From NCBI RefSeq assembly GCF_900496995.4, contig NC_044006.1, positions 19,366,214 through 19,430,213 of the forward strand: 64,000 nt of DNA, written 5' to 3'. Below are positions 38,201 through 46,450 of the stretch, piece by piece. The notes beneath the pieces are model-generated. The model made no database searches. It saw nothing but the letters and a program-made list of their open reading frames with translations, and was not told the DNA's origin. Numbering within the stretch: position 1 is the stretch's first letter; every line of letters begins with the position of its first letter. Both the position numbers and the translations under genes were made by a program. The stretch is from Aquila chrysaetos chrysaetos (taxonomy: Eukaryota > Chordata > Aves > Accipitriformes > Accipitridae).

Positions 38201-41200
38201 GTTTCTCCTCCAGCACATAAGCAAAGTTTGAAATCATCAGCTGACTGAATTAAAGGATTCAGACTTCATTTTGTCCTTAACAAGCAAAACTAAGCTTTGA
38301 GATAAGTTATATAAGCATTTTCATGAACTTTTAAGTGGTACAGGACATATACTGTTCGGCAGTAGTCCAGCTCCAGTTTTCTAGCAAGCCTATACATAGT
38401 GAATTTCAATCATTTTTTGGTAAGCAGTTAAATCCAATTTAACAAGATCTATTTCAGAATGAAGACTATAAAGTAACAACAGTGTTAGTCTGCTCAAGCA
38501 ATACTCAAGATTCGTCTGCATTGGTTTCTCCACACTTAATACTGAAGTTCAGTTGCCCGCTTTCACTGAAGCATTATTCTCCTTTAGAGACTTTCCTCCA
38601 TACTAAAAATTAAGATGTAACCCACCCACTCTTGCAGTCTATACATTGATTTTTACCTCAATACATTACAAAAAAGTATCATTACCAACACCCAGGTACT
38701 GTATTACAGAGTTTACCATTTCATAAGATTAAAACCTGTATAATTCTTTAATGACAAAGTATTTTCCAAATATAGCTATTGATGCATCCTGATGTGTTTA
38801 CAAGGAATTTAAAGACTACTCAACATAATGCATTATGTTTTCTGTTACAACCAAAATTGAAACAAAGTTCTTGATAATCTGCCCTAAATATCATCTTATT
38901 TTATGTTTTTAAGAACTTTACCAACTTAATAAACTCCTTATTACTCGGTAGCATCAATCCAAACTATTTGAACCAATTTGAGAACCAAGTGCATGTATTT
39001 CAAGATTTCCTACATGAGATGTCATGTGTATTCAGGATTTGGAATTAATTTAAATGTTGGCTGAAGAATCCAAAGTTAGATCAGTAAAATTATTTTTTCC
39101 AAGATGAACCAGAATAAAAAAAAAAGAAATAAATAAAAACTGCAAGAACCAACAAACTTTCACACATCGTCAGGAATGGTTAACAGGTGATGAATAAAAC
39201 CAGGACAACAAATAGCTTTCCCAGCAAAATCATTCAGGCATTTAGAATTCTGATTTCGCCTGTAAATACATTACCCTTAATTTGGTTACACAGGTGCCAC
39301 TTTTAATGTAAGTTCTTGGATTTAAGTACATACAAGAAATGAAATGATGTCCCAAACCAACACAAATCTGTTAAATAATTCCATTTATGTCATAGTGGGA
39401 ACTGTCCAAAGAAGTTATTCTACACTACATATTACTTGTTTGGGACATACATAGCCTACTTGTTCTCCCACCAATTGGAAACATGCCTTAGTCCACAAGT
39501 ATCACAATCCTACATACAAAAGATACTTAAAAATACATTTTCCAGAACATATCAACATTATACAGCTAAATCTCTCACTACAACAACGAAAATTTGAAGC
39601 TAAACAACACAAATCTAAATTTCTATTTCCCCAAAAGGGTTTTTGATCAAATATCATACGGTGTTGATATAAAGCTTACTTTTCTGAGAACATCTTTCAG
39701 CTGCAGATGATCAGGAAGCAGTCTGCCAGAATACACCAGTCTCTGATCCTTTGTAGACTAGGAGATGGGACAAAGAAAGGAATTTAGCTTTTTCCTGCTG
39801 TACAGATATACAGCTGGAGATAACATTTGCAGATGAGAAAATCTCATAATTCCAACCACCAACAGACAGCCTTAAAAACATTTCAGCGGCTTCACAAGTC
39901 CAACTCATAAATTAATTCTGAAAAAGAATTCTGCTATTACGCACTCAGCAACAGTGCCATAACAATTAACAACACTTAACTGGCAAATGCTGATCAAGAA
40001 AACTATCAAGTATATTCAAAAATTCCTTTCTTTTAAAGACTTGCTCTTTACCCTGCTCCCACTCCCAGGCACTTGCTGAAAAAGTAGATGGAAAAGTGGC
40101 TGGGGCAAAGAAAAAAACCCAAAAACCAGCACCAGTTAGTAGAATGATGGAATGATAATTAAAATATGCAGAAGGGCACAAGTTTCAATCTTTTTCGACA
40201 AGGAATTTCTGTTACCAGTCCCTGCCCCCGTGCCCCTCCCCCCCCAACAAACACCACACAAGAGGAAACAAGGAGGAAAGCATTAAAAAGCATGAAGCAG
40301 CAAAAGGATTTATTTTTTTTAAGGTAGCCTTCAAACTTTGGTAAGCTTTTTTGCCTGTTCTCACACTTCCACAGTTTAAAATACCTTAGTAATGCAAATA
40401 AAGATTTTTTTTTTTAATCTTTTTTTTAAAAAATGATACACTGTCCATAAGGTAGTAACTTTTAACTATTCTACACAGAAGAGATATTGACAAAAATCCT
40501 TTTAACAGGAAACTATTTGGGGTACCTATCTACAGTAAGATGCCCAGTACACTACAGCAATAGGCAGCTTAGTTGGTTAAACAAAACAAACTAACAAACA
40601 ACCCAACCCCACTCAATTCAGTTTATGCTGTCAGAAAGAGTTTGTCTTAATACTAGTGGGTCACTAACATGCTGTAACTATGTGAATAAACAGCTCCCCC
40701 CTGCCTTTTTTTTTTTTTTAAAAAAACTCCTACATATTCACCCCATATTAAAAGAATTTTGAAGAGAACCCAACTGTTACATCAGTTCAGTTTAACTACT
40801 GCTTGCATCCTAAATTAATACAATAGCATTTATCACTTGAAAGACAGCACTAACAAAAGCAAATGCTAAATGAAGAAATCTAGCCTAATATCAGTGGAAC
40901 TGACATGCATTATCAGCATGAAATATTTGAAGAATTTCCCCATCATGCAAACAGCTAGTCTTACAACATCCCTCCTCTTTCTCTCCTAGCTTTCTGCTGC
41001 CCACTCTGCAGTCTTATTTGTGCTAATACTAAGACAGAAATACCCGAGATCCAGAACTCTGTGATTACAAAAAGCTTTCACAGAAGTTTTGAGGTTTGGG
41101 GTTTTTTTCCCTTGCAATAGCCTTTTACATATTCCCAATAACTTAACAGAACATAGAAAAGTTACAGAACTTTTTTCCTTGAAAAAATCTGGTCATATCA

Positions 41201-44200
41201 CTAGAAAAAAATTATAGATACTCTAAGCAAATAATCAGAAAAAGTACACACTAAATCTGAGAAGCTTTTGCTTTAACTTTTTTTCCCAAATTCATACCAT
41301 TCATGATTAAATACATGTCTTTAAAAAAAATGAGTGCATAAACAGTTCTGTACCATATGTGGCAGGTTATCACTTCCACTGAAGAATCATTTTCTACATC
41401 CTTCTGCATTTTTCTGTATTTTTAATTAGTGACATAATACACTATTTTTGTAAGCCTCACAACACAGGGAACTAGTTATTTGCAGCTCCAGTGGATAAAA
41501 TACTGCAATGAATTCAACATCAAAGCTGTACTATTTCTATTTACGTTTAAAATACCAACAAAAAATGCCTGTCTCTTCTCATGTCAGACTAAGTTCTTTT
41601 GAACTATACCATTTTGGCTGCTCCTTTCAAGCAGGAAGAAGCTGCTAACAGAATACAAGCTTACTTGCATTTTGTATTCGGGAAAGACCTTTTAGAAAAA
41701 CTAGAATTTGCAGCATGCATCAAGGTTACAGAAAACTTTGGTTTCTTTGTTTCTTTAGAATGACCAGTGGAGTCAGAAGAAAAGTCTCAGAAACCTTGTT
41801 TCTGGGTCCTGAGATAGATTATCTGGAGATTAATTAGAACAGATAAGCAGTTAAAACAAAACAAGCAAAACACAACAACAACAAAAAACCAAACTCCAAA
41901 TCTTTGTATCATCATCCAACATGGCAATGGAGTGCTGTTTTGCCTGCCCCACGCATAATACAGCTTTCTAAGTGGTCAAATTCAGACTTTTCTTTTCAGT
42001 ACCTTATATATGAGCCTCCCTTCAACCCCAACTAATTAAGTACCTTCTCAAACATGATACAAGTAGTACAAAGTATTTAATATGAATACGTCACAGAGAA
42101 GAAACTACTAGATTAAAAGCACCCCTCAAAGCTGACTCCTACGTAGCCTTCAGTAATGCGTTTCAGCTCCCTACAAAACCACAAAAGAAAAGGTTACACA
42201 TACATTGAATACTGTTAAGCATATTAAGCTAGAGACATTAGTGGGGGAAGATGAGGTCTTAAACCCCATACTCCTCCCTATGTAACTTAAATACCTAACT
42301 GTGCACTACAGGATTATCACTTGCAATTCTCAGTGTAAAAACCATCCTGGAATTCTGAAATGTGGAGGGTTTTTTAAATGCAGATGGAAGAAGAGGTGAT
42401 AAATGTGAAAACACAGTAATTCACACATATGCCAAAGTAAATGGTAAAGGTATTCAACTCATCCTCTGCCAGAGGAGGTTCACTACCACACCTCCTGCTT
42501 CAAGGAACAGCATACTCACTGCTAGCCCAAACACTGAACTGTGATGGAAAAACACTTTACAAAAATATATATAATTATGAGTGGCCCCATTTTCAGAAGC
42601 AAGCACATAGTATCAGATTCTAGAACCTAAAGTTAGAGGGAAGAGAGTTTTCAGATCATAATCCAAAAGGTATGTATTTAAAAATAAGAATTCAACAGCT
42701 AGTGGTTTTTTTCTTCCATTTCTCAAGCAAGACTTCTGCAATGCTTAGTCCAAGTTAGCTATGCCCAGCCCATCACCAAAACCACCAAACCTAAGCTAAC
42801 GCAGCAACTTCCTTCAGAAACACAGACAATCTCTGAGCCATCCTGCTTCAGCTGCAAGACAGTCATTATTTTGGTCACTCAGCCTCTCTCTCATTCTTCC
42901 ATAGGAAATAAAAATCCAAACAACCACATCTGGTTAGAACTGCGGGCAAAGTATATGCTAGATGACAGGTACTACAGGAAATGAGAAACAGCAGTTTTAA
43001 ATTATGGTTTATGGGTGTAATCGATGCAGCGGTTAATGCACTGAAAGCAAGATCTGCCAGATTGAGACATACAGGTTGATTTTCCAAGTTTTCTTTTCTT
43101 AAATAAACATTTCATTTAGGGACATGATAACTGTAATACTCTAGCTATGAAAAAATGGTCCAGTCAGGGAAAAAAAAAATATTGACACCTGTGAACCTTA
43201 GTATAAGCCCACCAACTAATTTAATACTGTTTTTAACCTAGTTAGCTTATTCAATTACTTTAAGTATATCAACTTTAATAACGACTAAACCAATTCAAAT
43301 CTGCCTATACTTGGCATTTATACATACTTAGCCGAGTTGTTCACACAAATTAATCTGGAAAAATCAACACTGCCTCAAGGCGTAATTTTTTTGCCTATTT
43401 TAACCACCTCATTTCCTGAAGATACACTCTTAATAAACTAAATTTAATGACAACATTTACAGTTACCATCAGTTTACTGACTAATTTACAGATGCGTATA
43501 GGAGAATGAGGTACAAGTCACACATGAAAACTTGAAAGACTATGCATAGCAGTGATAGCAACTGATTTCTATTTTACACCCTTAACTTCAAGAACACTGC
43601 AATACCTGTATAGAGCATCTGTGCTCTGATGCACTCTCACACTCCTAAAATAGCATTGCAATAGAAGTTACTTCCAGGACCTATCATATTCAGGGAATGT
43701 AGAAATTTGATCAACAAGTGTTTGACAACGATCTGGTTTAAAAAGAAAAAAAAAAGGGGGGGGGGCAGGCAGGGAGGGGAAGCTCCTAAAAGCACAGATT
43801 TAAACAAATTTGAAAAAAGCAGTAAACTCAACATCAAAAACATATCAAGCCAAAAATACACTTTTCAATTTTACTATACATAGGAGATCCTATTAAACAC
43901 CTTTCTCCCCTCTCAACTACTTTAATTTGAAAGGTTCTATGAAATAAAAAGGTTGTGTTCATTTATTAGTTTAATTGCAAGTACAGTAAATCCAAATTAA
44001 ATTGGAATTACCGAGATAATTTTCACTAAAGAAACTCCCCATTCTTTAACCCAGAACAATTTGGGGGATTCTGAACTAGTCATTTAATAATGAGAGGCAT
44101 GTTGCGGAATCAGTTTTCAACAGAAAAAAGATGTTCCAGGAAACTGAAATTTAATATTATACTACTGGTTGAAACCTACAGTACAACATAAAAACCTCTT

Positions 44201-45580
44201 GTTCATTAAGGATTCTTCCTAGAAGCCCGATTTAGCAAGATCATAGGATGAGTCAGAAAACTAGTGTTTAAACACAAATACGTCACAGGGGGAGATTCTA
44301 GTGAGGAGGAAAAAGCAGCAATCAGATGAAGTTGTATATTTGTTTCTTTCACAGCAGATAGACTCCCTCAGCAGAGATTACTGACAGCAATAACTAAATC
44401 AACAAACTTTTAAATACTGCTTAACCGATCTCAATGGACCAGTAACACAGCCTGAGTTGTTGACTGCTTTTCGTCTTCTTTCTCCAAAAGGCAGAAACCC
44501 CCTCTGAGACACAAAGCTACTATTTTACCTTCCCCCAGCCAAAAAACCCAACAATACCAATAATTCTTCTATTGAACTAGGTGAATACTAATAATTTACA
44601 ATATAAATGCAACCTTTGTCTGATGTTTTCTACAGCAAGGTCTAGGACCCACATGCTGCTGCAGTGAAGAGGCAAAAATCACTCCCTTTATACAGTTTTC
44701 TGGAACAAATTTTCAAATATAGCGTTCTGTATGACTGCCATTCTAAACAGGTACAGTATTTTCTTTCTATTATTATCTGTATGGTTTTTCAGAGCCTCTT
44801 TTCAACTACCAGGTTTAGAACTTTGAAAGAATTTACAAATAAACCATATTTTCCTCAGGAAACAAAAAAAAGTTACAGGTCTTTATATAAAGTTTCAAAA
44901 CACAGTCAAGACTGTCATACAAGTTTGTAGAACATCTGAGAGCAGAGTTTTCAGCACAACCTCAAAAACATGGCTTTTCAAAGAGGGGGAAAAAGAAAAG
45001 GGAAATAATCCTGGTATGAACAAACGTTTATCTGCTCCACACCTTAGTGAATTCACTAGATCGTGGTAACTTTAGCTATATCGCTTAGACTGTAATTACT
45101 TCAGACAGAACTCTTACATTTACAGAAATTAGTCTTAAATTAACTGAGATATCTAAATTCCAGTTCCTAAAAAAGTTAAATGGAGCATTAATAAGTGTCT
45201 TCAGCGATACCACCTTTCAGGATGCTACACTGTGATCTTCTTAAACCATGTAAAAAAGCAGCTATTTATATTGCCAGCTTCCCAGAAAGCAAAGCACCAA
45301 CCATAGCCTTTACACAAATAATTCTTGTTTATTTTGCAGAGTACCTAAGGGAAGTCTTGACCGACTGTCCACAAGTTACTGCAACACCAGTCTTACCGAC
45401 AAGATGAAGGGAAAGGGCTGGCCAACAACTCACCGGCTTACTGGGGTAGACTTTAGAGAGGTGCGATTTTAGCTTGCCCACAGTCCAGTCCAGAAAGCAG
45501 TTAATGGTCTGGTCGGTGTATTTCTGGTTGGGGGCCTTGATGATGAGGGTCACCGGGTGATCCACGACGCTTTGGTCCAT
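24458..45580 (-). CDS. HERPUD2: HERPUD2, complete 8-exon coding region (genomic span)
   Basis: Encodes the HERP-like ubiquitin-like-domain membrane protein 2, a paralogue of HERPUD1. HERP proteins are ER-membrane proteins linked to ER-associated degradation; the role of HERPUD2 itself is less settled. Exons on the minus strand: 45580-45434, 39757-39680, 36377-36264, 34158-34001, 27113-26991, 26656-26333, 25074-24960, 24619-24458. Lengths 147, 78, 114, 158, 123, 324, 115 and 162 sum to 1221 nt (406 aa plus TAA). Every intron is GT-AG and phases match. Domains: ubiquitin-like fold about residues 9-86 (motif VTLIIKAPNQKY near the start, VYSGRLLPDHLQLKD at 57-71); Ser/Thr/Pro/Gln-rich linker about 90-265; conserved NEEDFNRDWLDWMYTFSR just before a membrane hairpin about 287-320; acidic segment 358-376; hydrophobic tail around 382-397. 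The start ATG has A at -3 and G at +4. Identification rests on remembered similarity to vertebrate HERPUD2, not a search. Confidence 0.97.
24620..24959 (-). other. HERPUD2: HERPUD2 intron 7 (340 bp)
   Basis: Short GT-AG intron (GTGAGT...TTTTTAAAG); nothing else seen. Confidence 0.92.
24960..25074 (-). CDS. HERPUD2: HERPUD2 coding exon 7 (split 315, residues 316-353)
   Basis: Acceptor TTACGTAG, then A completing Leu315, then HQAGWFPFRQEGGQQQAANN followed by VEVNRDGQHANNPDLEEM. The first residues finish the second membrane segment and the HQAGWFPFR juxtamembrane motif; the rest is a polar Asn/Gln/Glu-rich cytosolic region. Donor ATG|GTGAGT, phase 0. Confidence 0.97.
25075..26332 (-). other. 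HERPUD2: HERPUD2 intron 6 (1.26 kb)
   Basis: Bounded by GTGAGT and ACGTAG. It holds a 28-T run at 26170-26197 next to a short CA repeat. On the gene strand this is a poly(A) tract, but no LINE or SINE body was recognised next to it. Confidence 0.9.
26170..26197 (+). repeat. 28-T homopolymer
   Basis: Uninterrupted T run followed by AAACACACACACACC within HERPUD2 intron 6. Confidence 0.9.
26333..26656 (-). CDS. HERPUD2: HERPUD2 coding exon 6 (split 207, residues 208-314)
   Basis: The largest coding exon. A diverged linker (about 208-247) leads into the highly conserved QENRPVNPNVQMNAQGGP and NEEDFNRDWLDWMYTFSR, then the hydrophobic AAILLSIVYFYSSFSRFVMV and MGAMLLVYL, read as a membrane hairpin with a short Ser/Phe turn. 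Both termini would then face the cytosol, as known for HERP. The donor is TT|GTGAGT; the split codon TT|A gives Leu315. Confidence 0.98.
26657..26990 (-). other. HERPUD2: HERPUD2 intron 5 (334 bp)
   Basis: Short GT-AG intron (GTAAGT...TTTTTAG), AT-rich, nothing else seen. Confidence 0.92.
26991..27113 (-). CDS. HERPUD2: HERPUD2 coding exon 5 (split 166, residues 167-206)
   Basis: Acceptor TTTTCTAG supplies the C that completes Gly166 (GG|C). The exon encodes NIGNQFPGQGVPAGFSVYPA and FSPLQMIWWQQMYARQYYMQ, an aromatic and Gln-rich block very well conserved in HERPUD2. The donor is ATA|GTAAGT; the split codon TA|C gives Tyr207. Confidence 0.97.
31743..32880 (+). mobile_element. Solo endogenous-retrovirus LTR, family B (1138 bp), in HERPUD2 intron 4
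   Basis: Starts TGTATTGGGTTTGCGTGGCA and ends GGGTCAACCCACCACA. A perfect 5-bp target duplication GTCAC flanks it (31738-31742, 32881-32885). An AATAAA hexamer at 32694-32699 marks the expected R region. It carries an internal tandem-repeat block (32058-32431). Orientation is antisense to HERPUD2, the orientation usually tolerated inside introns. No retroviral coding region is attached. Confidence 0.94.
32058..32431 (+). repeat. Tandem ~48-bp repeats inside the family B LTR
   Basis: The hexamer GAGCAG recurs at 32058, 32139, 32180, 32231, 32283, 32331, 32380 and 32426. The last six intervals are 51, 52, 48, 49 and 46 bp, with flanking CCCACGCTGGAGCAG- and CTGCAGCC(T/C)GTGG-like cores. Units are diverged and vary in length. 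The corresponding region of the 21265-22279 LTR has the same pattern. Confidence 0.75.
34001..34158 (-). CDS. HERPUD2: HERPUD2 coding exon 4 (residues 114-165 plus split Gly 166)
   Basis: Encodes the variable Ser/Thr-rich linker and the conserved LPQAQSS...SHQFPYLMQG block. The acceptor is taken as TTTTTAAG|AAT because it keeps frame with exon 3 and places N-L-D-R-S-G-S where HERPUD2 has an Asn/Ser/Asp-rich run. A second AG eight bases downstream (TTTAG) would break the frame. Donor GG|GTAAGT splits codon 166 after two bases. Confidence 0.94.
34159..36263 (-). other. HERPUD2: HERPUD2 intron 3 (2.1 kb)
   Basis: Bounded by GTGAGT and TTTTTAAG. It carries a 15-A run at 35913-35927. No other feature recognised. 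Confidence 0.88.
36264..36377 (-). CDS. HERPUD2: HERPUD2 coding exon 3 (residues 76-113)
   Basis: Acceptor TTTTTAG lies directly before CAA GAT GAA; the donor is TCA|GTGAGT; phase 0 at both ends. It encodes QDEYHMVHLVCTSRTPPSSP and then a Ser-rich stretch. The YHMVHLV strand closes the ubiquitin-like fold, and the SRTPPSSPKP motif starts the low-complexity linker. Confidence 0.96.
36378..39679 (-). other. HERPUD2: HERPUD2 intron 2 (3.3 kb)
   Basis: Bounded by GTAAGC and TTTTTAG. AT-rich single-copy-looking sequence; I see no gene or recognisable repeat in it. Confidence 0.9.
39680..39757 (-). CDS. HERPUD2: HERPUD2 coding exon 2 (residues 50-75)
   Basis: Preceded by acceptor CTCCTAG and followed by donor AAA|GTAAGC, phase 0 at both ends. 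It encodes STKDQRLVYSGRLLPDHLQL then KDVLRK, the second half of the ubiquitin-like domain. The YSGRLL...L.D pattern is the ubiquitin-superfamily segment corresponding to IFAGKQLEDGRTLSD in ubiquitin. No ATG-initiated reading frame covers this exon, so it is invisible to simple ORF scans. Confidence 0.96.
39758..45433 (-). other. HERPUD2: HERPUD2 intron 1 (5.7 kb)
   Basis: Bounded by GTGAGT and CTCCTAG on the minus strand. AT-rich with homopolymer tracts, including T runs near 40408-40430 and 40706-40719 and a 10-G run at 43756-43765. No exon-like conserved reading frame or intact mobile element was recognised. Confidence 0.9.
45434..45580 (-). CDS. HERPUD2: HERPUD2 coding exon 1 (residues 1-49)
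   Basis: Begins at the ATG complementary to 45578-45580 and encodes MDQSVVDHPVTLIIKAPNQK onward, ending VYPSKP, the first half of the ubiquitin-like fold. The donor is CCG|GTGAGT with the intron starting at 45433, phase 0. Reading past the donor runs into unrelated residues (VSCWPALSLH), which supports the boundary. The start context is AGCAGC-ATG-G. The upstream frame stays open to 45757 but contains no ATG, so this ATG is preferred. Confidence 0.97.
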
Positions 45581-45665
45581 GCTGCTCGCAGGGGCAGCCG
45601 GCGCTGCCCCTCTACTCTCCCCGGGGAGACGAAGCCGCTCGAACCTCCGGGCGTTCCGGGCAGGT

Positions 45666-45710
45666 TCACCAGCCGGGGACGAACTTGCTGCCGAAGGTGG
45701 GGGAGCCCAT
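45666..45710 (-). promoter_or_regulatory. Upstream ORF in the HERPUD2 5' leader (14 codons)
   Basis: An ATG with G at -3 and G at +4 opens MGSPTFGSKFVPGW then TGA, ending 85 nt before the main ATG (45580) and in a different frame. If the transcript includes this stretch unspliced, it is a well-placed uORF that permits reinitiation. Whether the leader is contiguous here is inferred, because a 5' UTR intron is possible. Confidence 0.5.
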
Positions 45711-46054
45711 CCCCGTGCTGGCTGCCGTTCACACCGCGGGCAGGGCGGCGGCGGCACCGGCCGAGGAGGGGGGGAAACAAGCAGAGAGAGGGGCGGCTTA
45801 GCACGTCACACACAGGCACCCACCACCCCCCCCCCCCCCGTAACCACAGCGACGAGGGCTCACGCAGGGCCAAGGGAGGCACCCTCACCGCCCCCCCGCG
45901 GGCCGCCCGGGCCCCCTCCCGCTGCGCCCGCACCCACGGAGAAGGAAAGGAGACGGAACAGGCCAGTACCCGAAACGCGCCCGCCCGGGCTGGGCCCCTC
46001 CGCCCGCAGCACCGCCTCGACCTCCGGCCCGCTGTCGTTAGCGTAAAATGGAGA

Positions 46055-46061
46055 CCGGAAG
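46055..46061 (+). promoter_or_regulatory. ETS/GABP-type motif
   Basis: CCGGAAG within ACCGGAAGCG, an ETS-family core common near transcription starts of CpG-island genes. Confidence 0.5.
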
Positions 46062-46154
46062 CGGGGCCGCGTCCCTCCTCCCTCCGCCGCTCCCCGCGCG
46101 GGCCGCTGGGGGGCGCCCGCGGGCCTGGCCGGGCCGGGCGGGGCGCGGCGCCGG

Positions 46155-46165
46155 GCGCACGCGCA
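46155..46165. promoter_or_regulatory. NRF1-type palindromic motif
   Basis: GCGCACGCGCA matches the core of the NRF1 consensus (YGCGCAYGCGCR) except the first Y. It lies between HERPUD2 exon 1 and the candidate divergent start, where NRF1 sites commonly occur in CpG-island promoters. Confidence 0.55.
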
Positions 46166-46199
46166 CAGCCCTCGCGCCTGCGGGCGGGCGGAGGAGGGG

Positions 46200-46235
46200 G
46201 TGGCTGTGAGGCAATGGCGGCGGCTGGAGTGGGAG
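46200..46235 (+). promoter_or_regulatory. Candidate first exon end of a divergent plus-strand transcript
   Basis: A YY1-type element overlaps an ATG at 46214-46216 (G at -3, G at +4), followed by GGAG|GTGAGC, a strong splice donor with GT at 46236-46237. YY1 sites with this ATG-containing core typically sit just downstream of transcription starts, on the sense strand. The reading frame would begin MAAAGVG and split after one base. No second exon was recognised, so this may be the 5' end of a noncoding antisense RNA rather than a protein gene. Confidence 0.4.
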
Positions 46236-46450
46236 GTGAGCGGTGAGGCGAGGGAGCTCTCCCTTAGGGACGCGCGGAGCTCCTCCGGCCTTTTGCCGAG
46301 GGCGTGATGAAGAAAGGGAGGGAAAAACCGTGCTGGCAGGGCAGGACTCGGGCGTTTTGAAATGGTACTTTGCACCGGGGTGGGGAAGCGGGCCGGTGGA
46401 AGTTCAGGTCCTCAGTCTTGCCAGGCTCCGGGTTTGTGGCCGTAGACGGA

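Larger units (their letters stand above)
45420..46450. promoter_or_regulatory. CpG-island promoter of HERPUD2, probably bidirectional
   Basis: About 1 kb of dense CpG and GC-box-like sequence in an otherwise AT-rich window, covering HERPUD2 exon 1 and its upstream flank. No TATA box is evident, as usual for housekeeping promoters. It contains a GCGCACGCGCA NRF1-type palindrome (46155-46165), an ACCGGAAG ETS-type site (46054-46061) and, facing right, a CAATGGCGGC YY1-type element (46212-46221). A run of 14 C lies at 45826-45839. The HERPUD2 start site is expected leftward of the NRF1/ETS sites; its exact base and any 5' UTR intron cannot be seen. Confidence 0.85.

Noticed and set aside
45329-45757. 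142-residue frame extending HERPUD2 upstream of its ATG
   Set aside because: The extension begins at GTG, has no ATG, and is Pro/Ala-rich CpG-island sequence; its right part also reads through the exon 1 donor into the intron.
45550-45933. 127-residue minus-strand frame overlapping the HERPUD2 start
   Set aside because: Begins at GTG, is in a different frame from HERPUD2, and has low-complexity CpG composition.
45557-46246. Long plus-strand open frame (about 229 codons) over the CpG island
   Set aside because: Starts at GTG, is antisense to HERPUD2 exon 1, and has the Arg/Pro/Ala composition expected from stop-poor GC-rich DNA.
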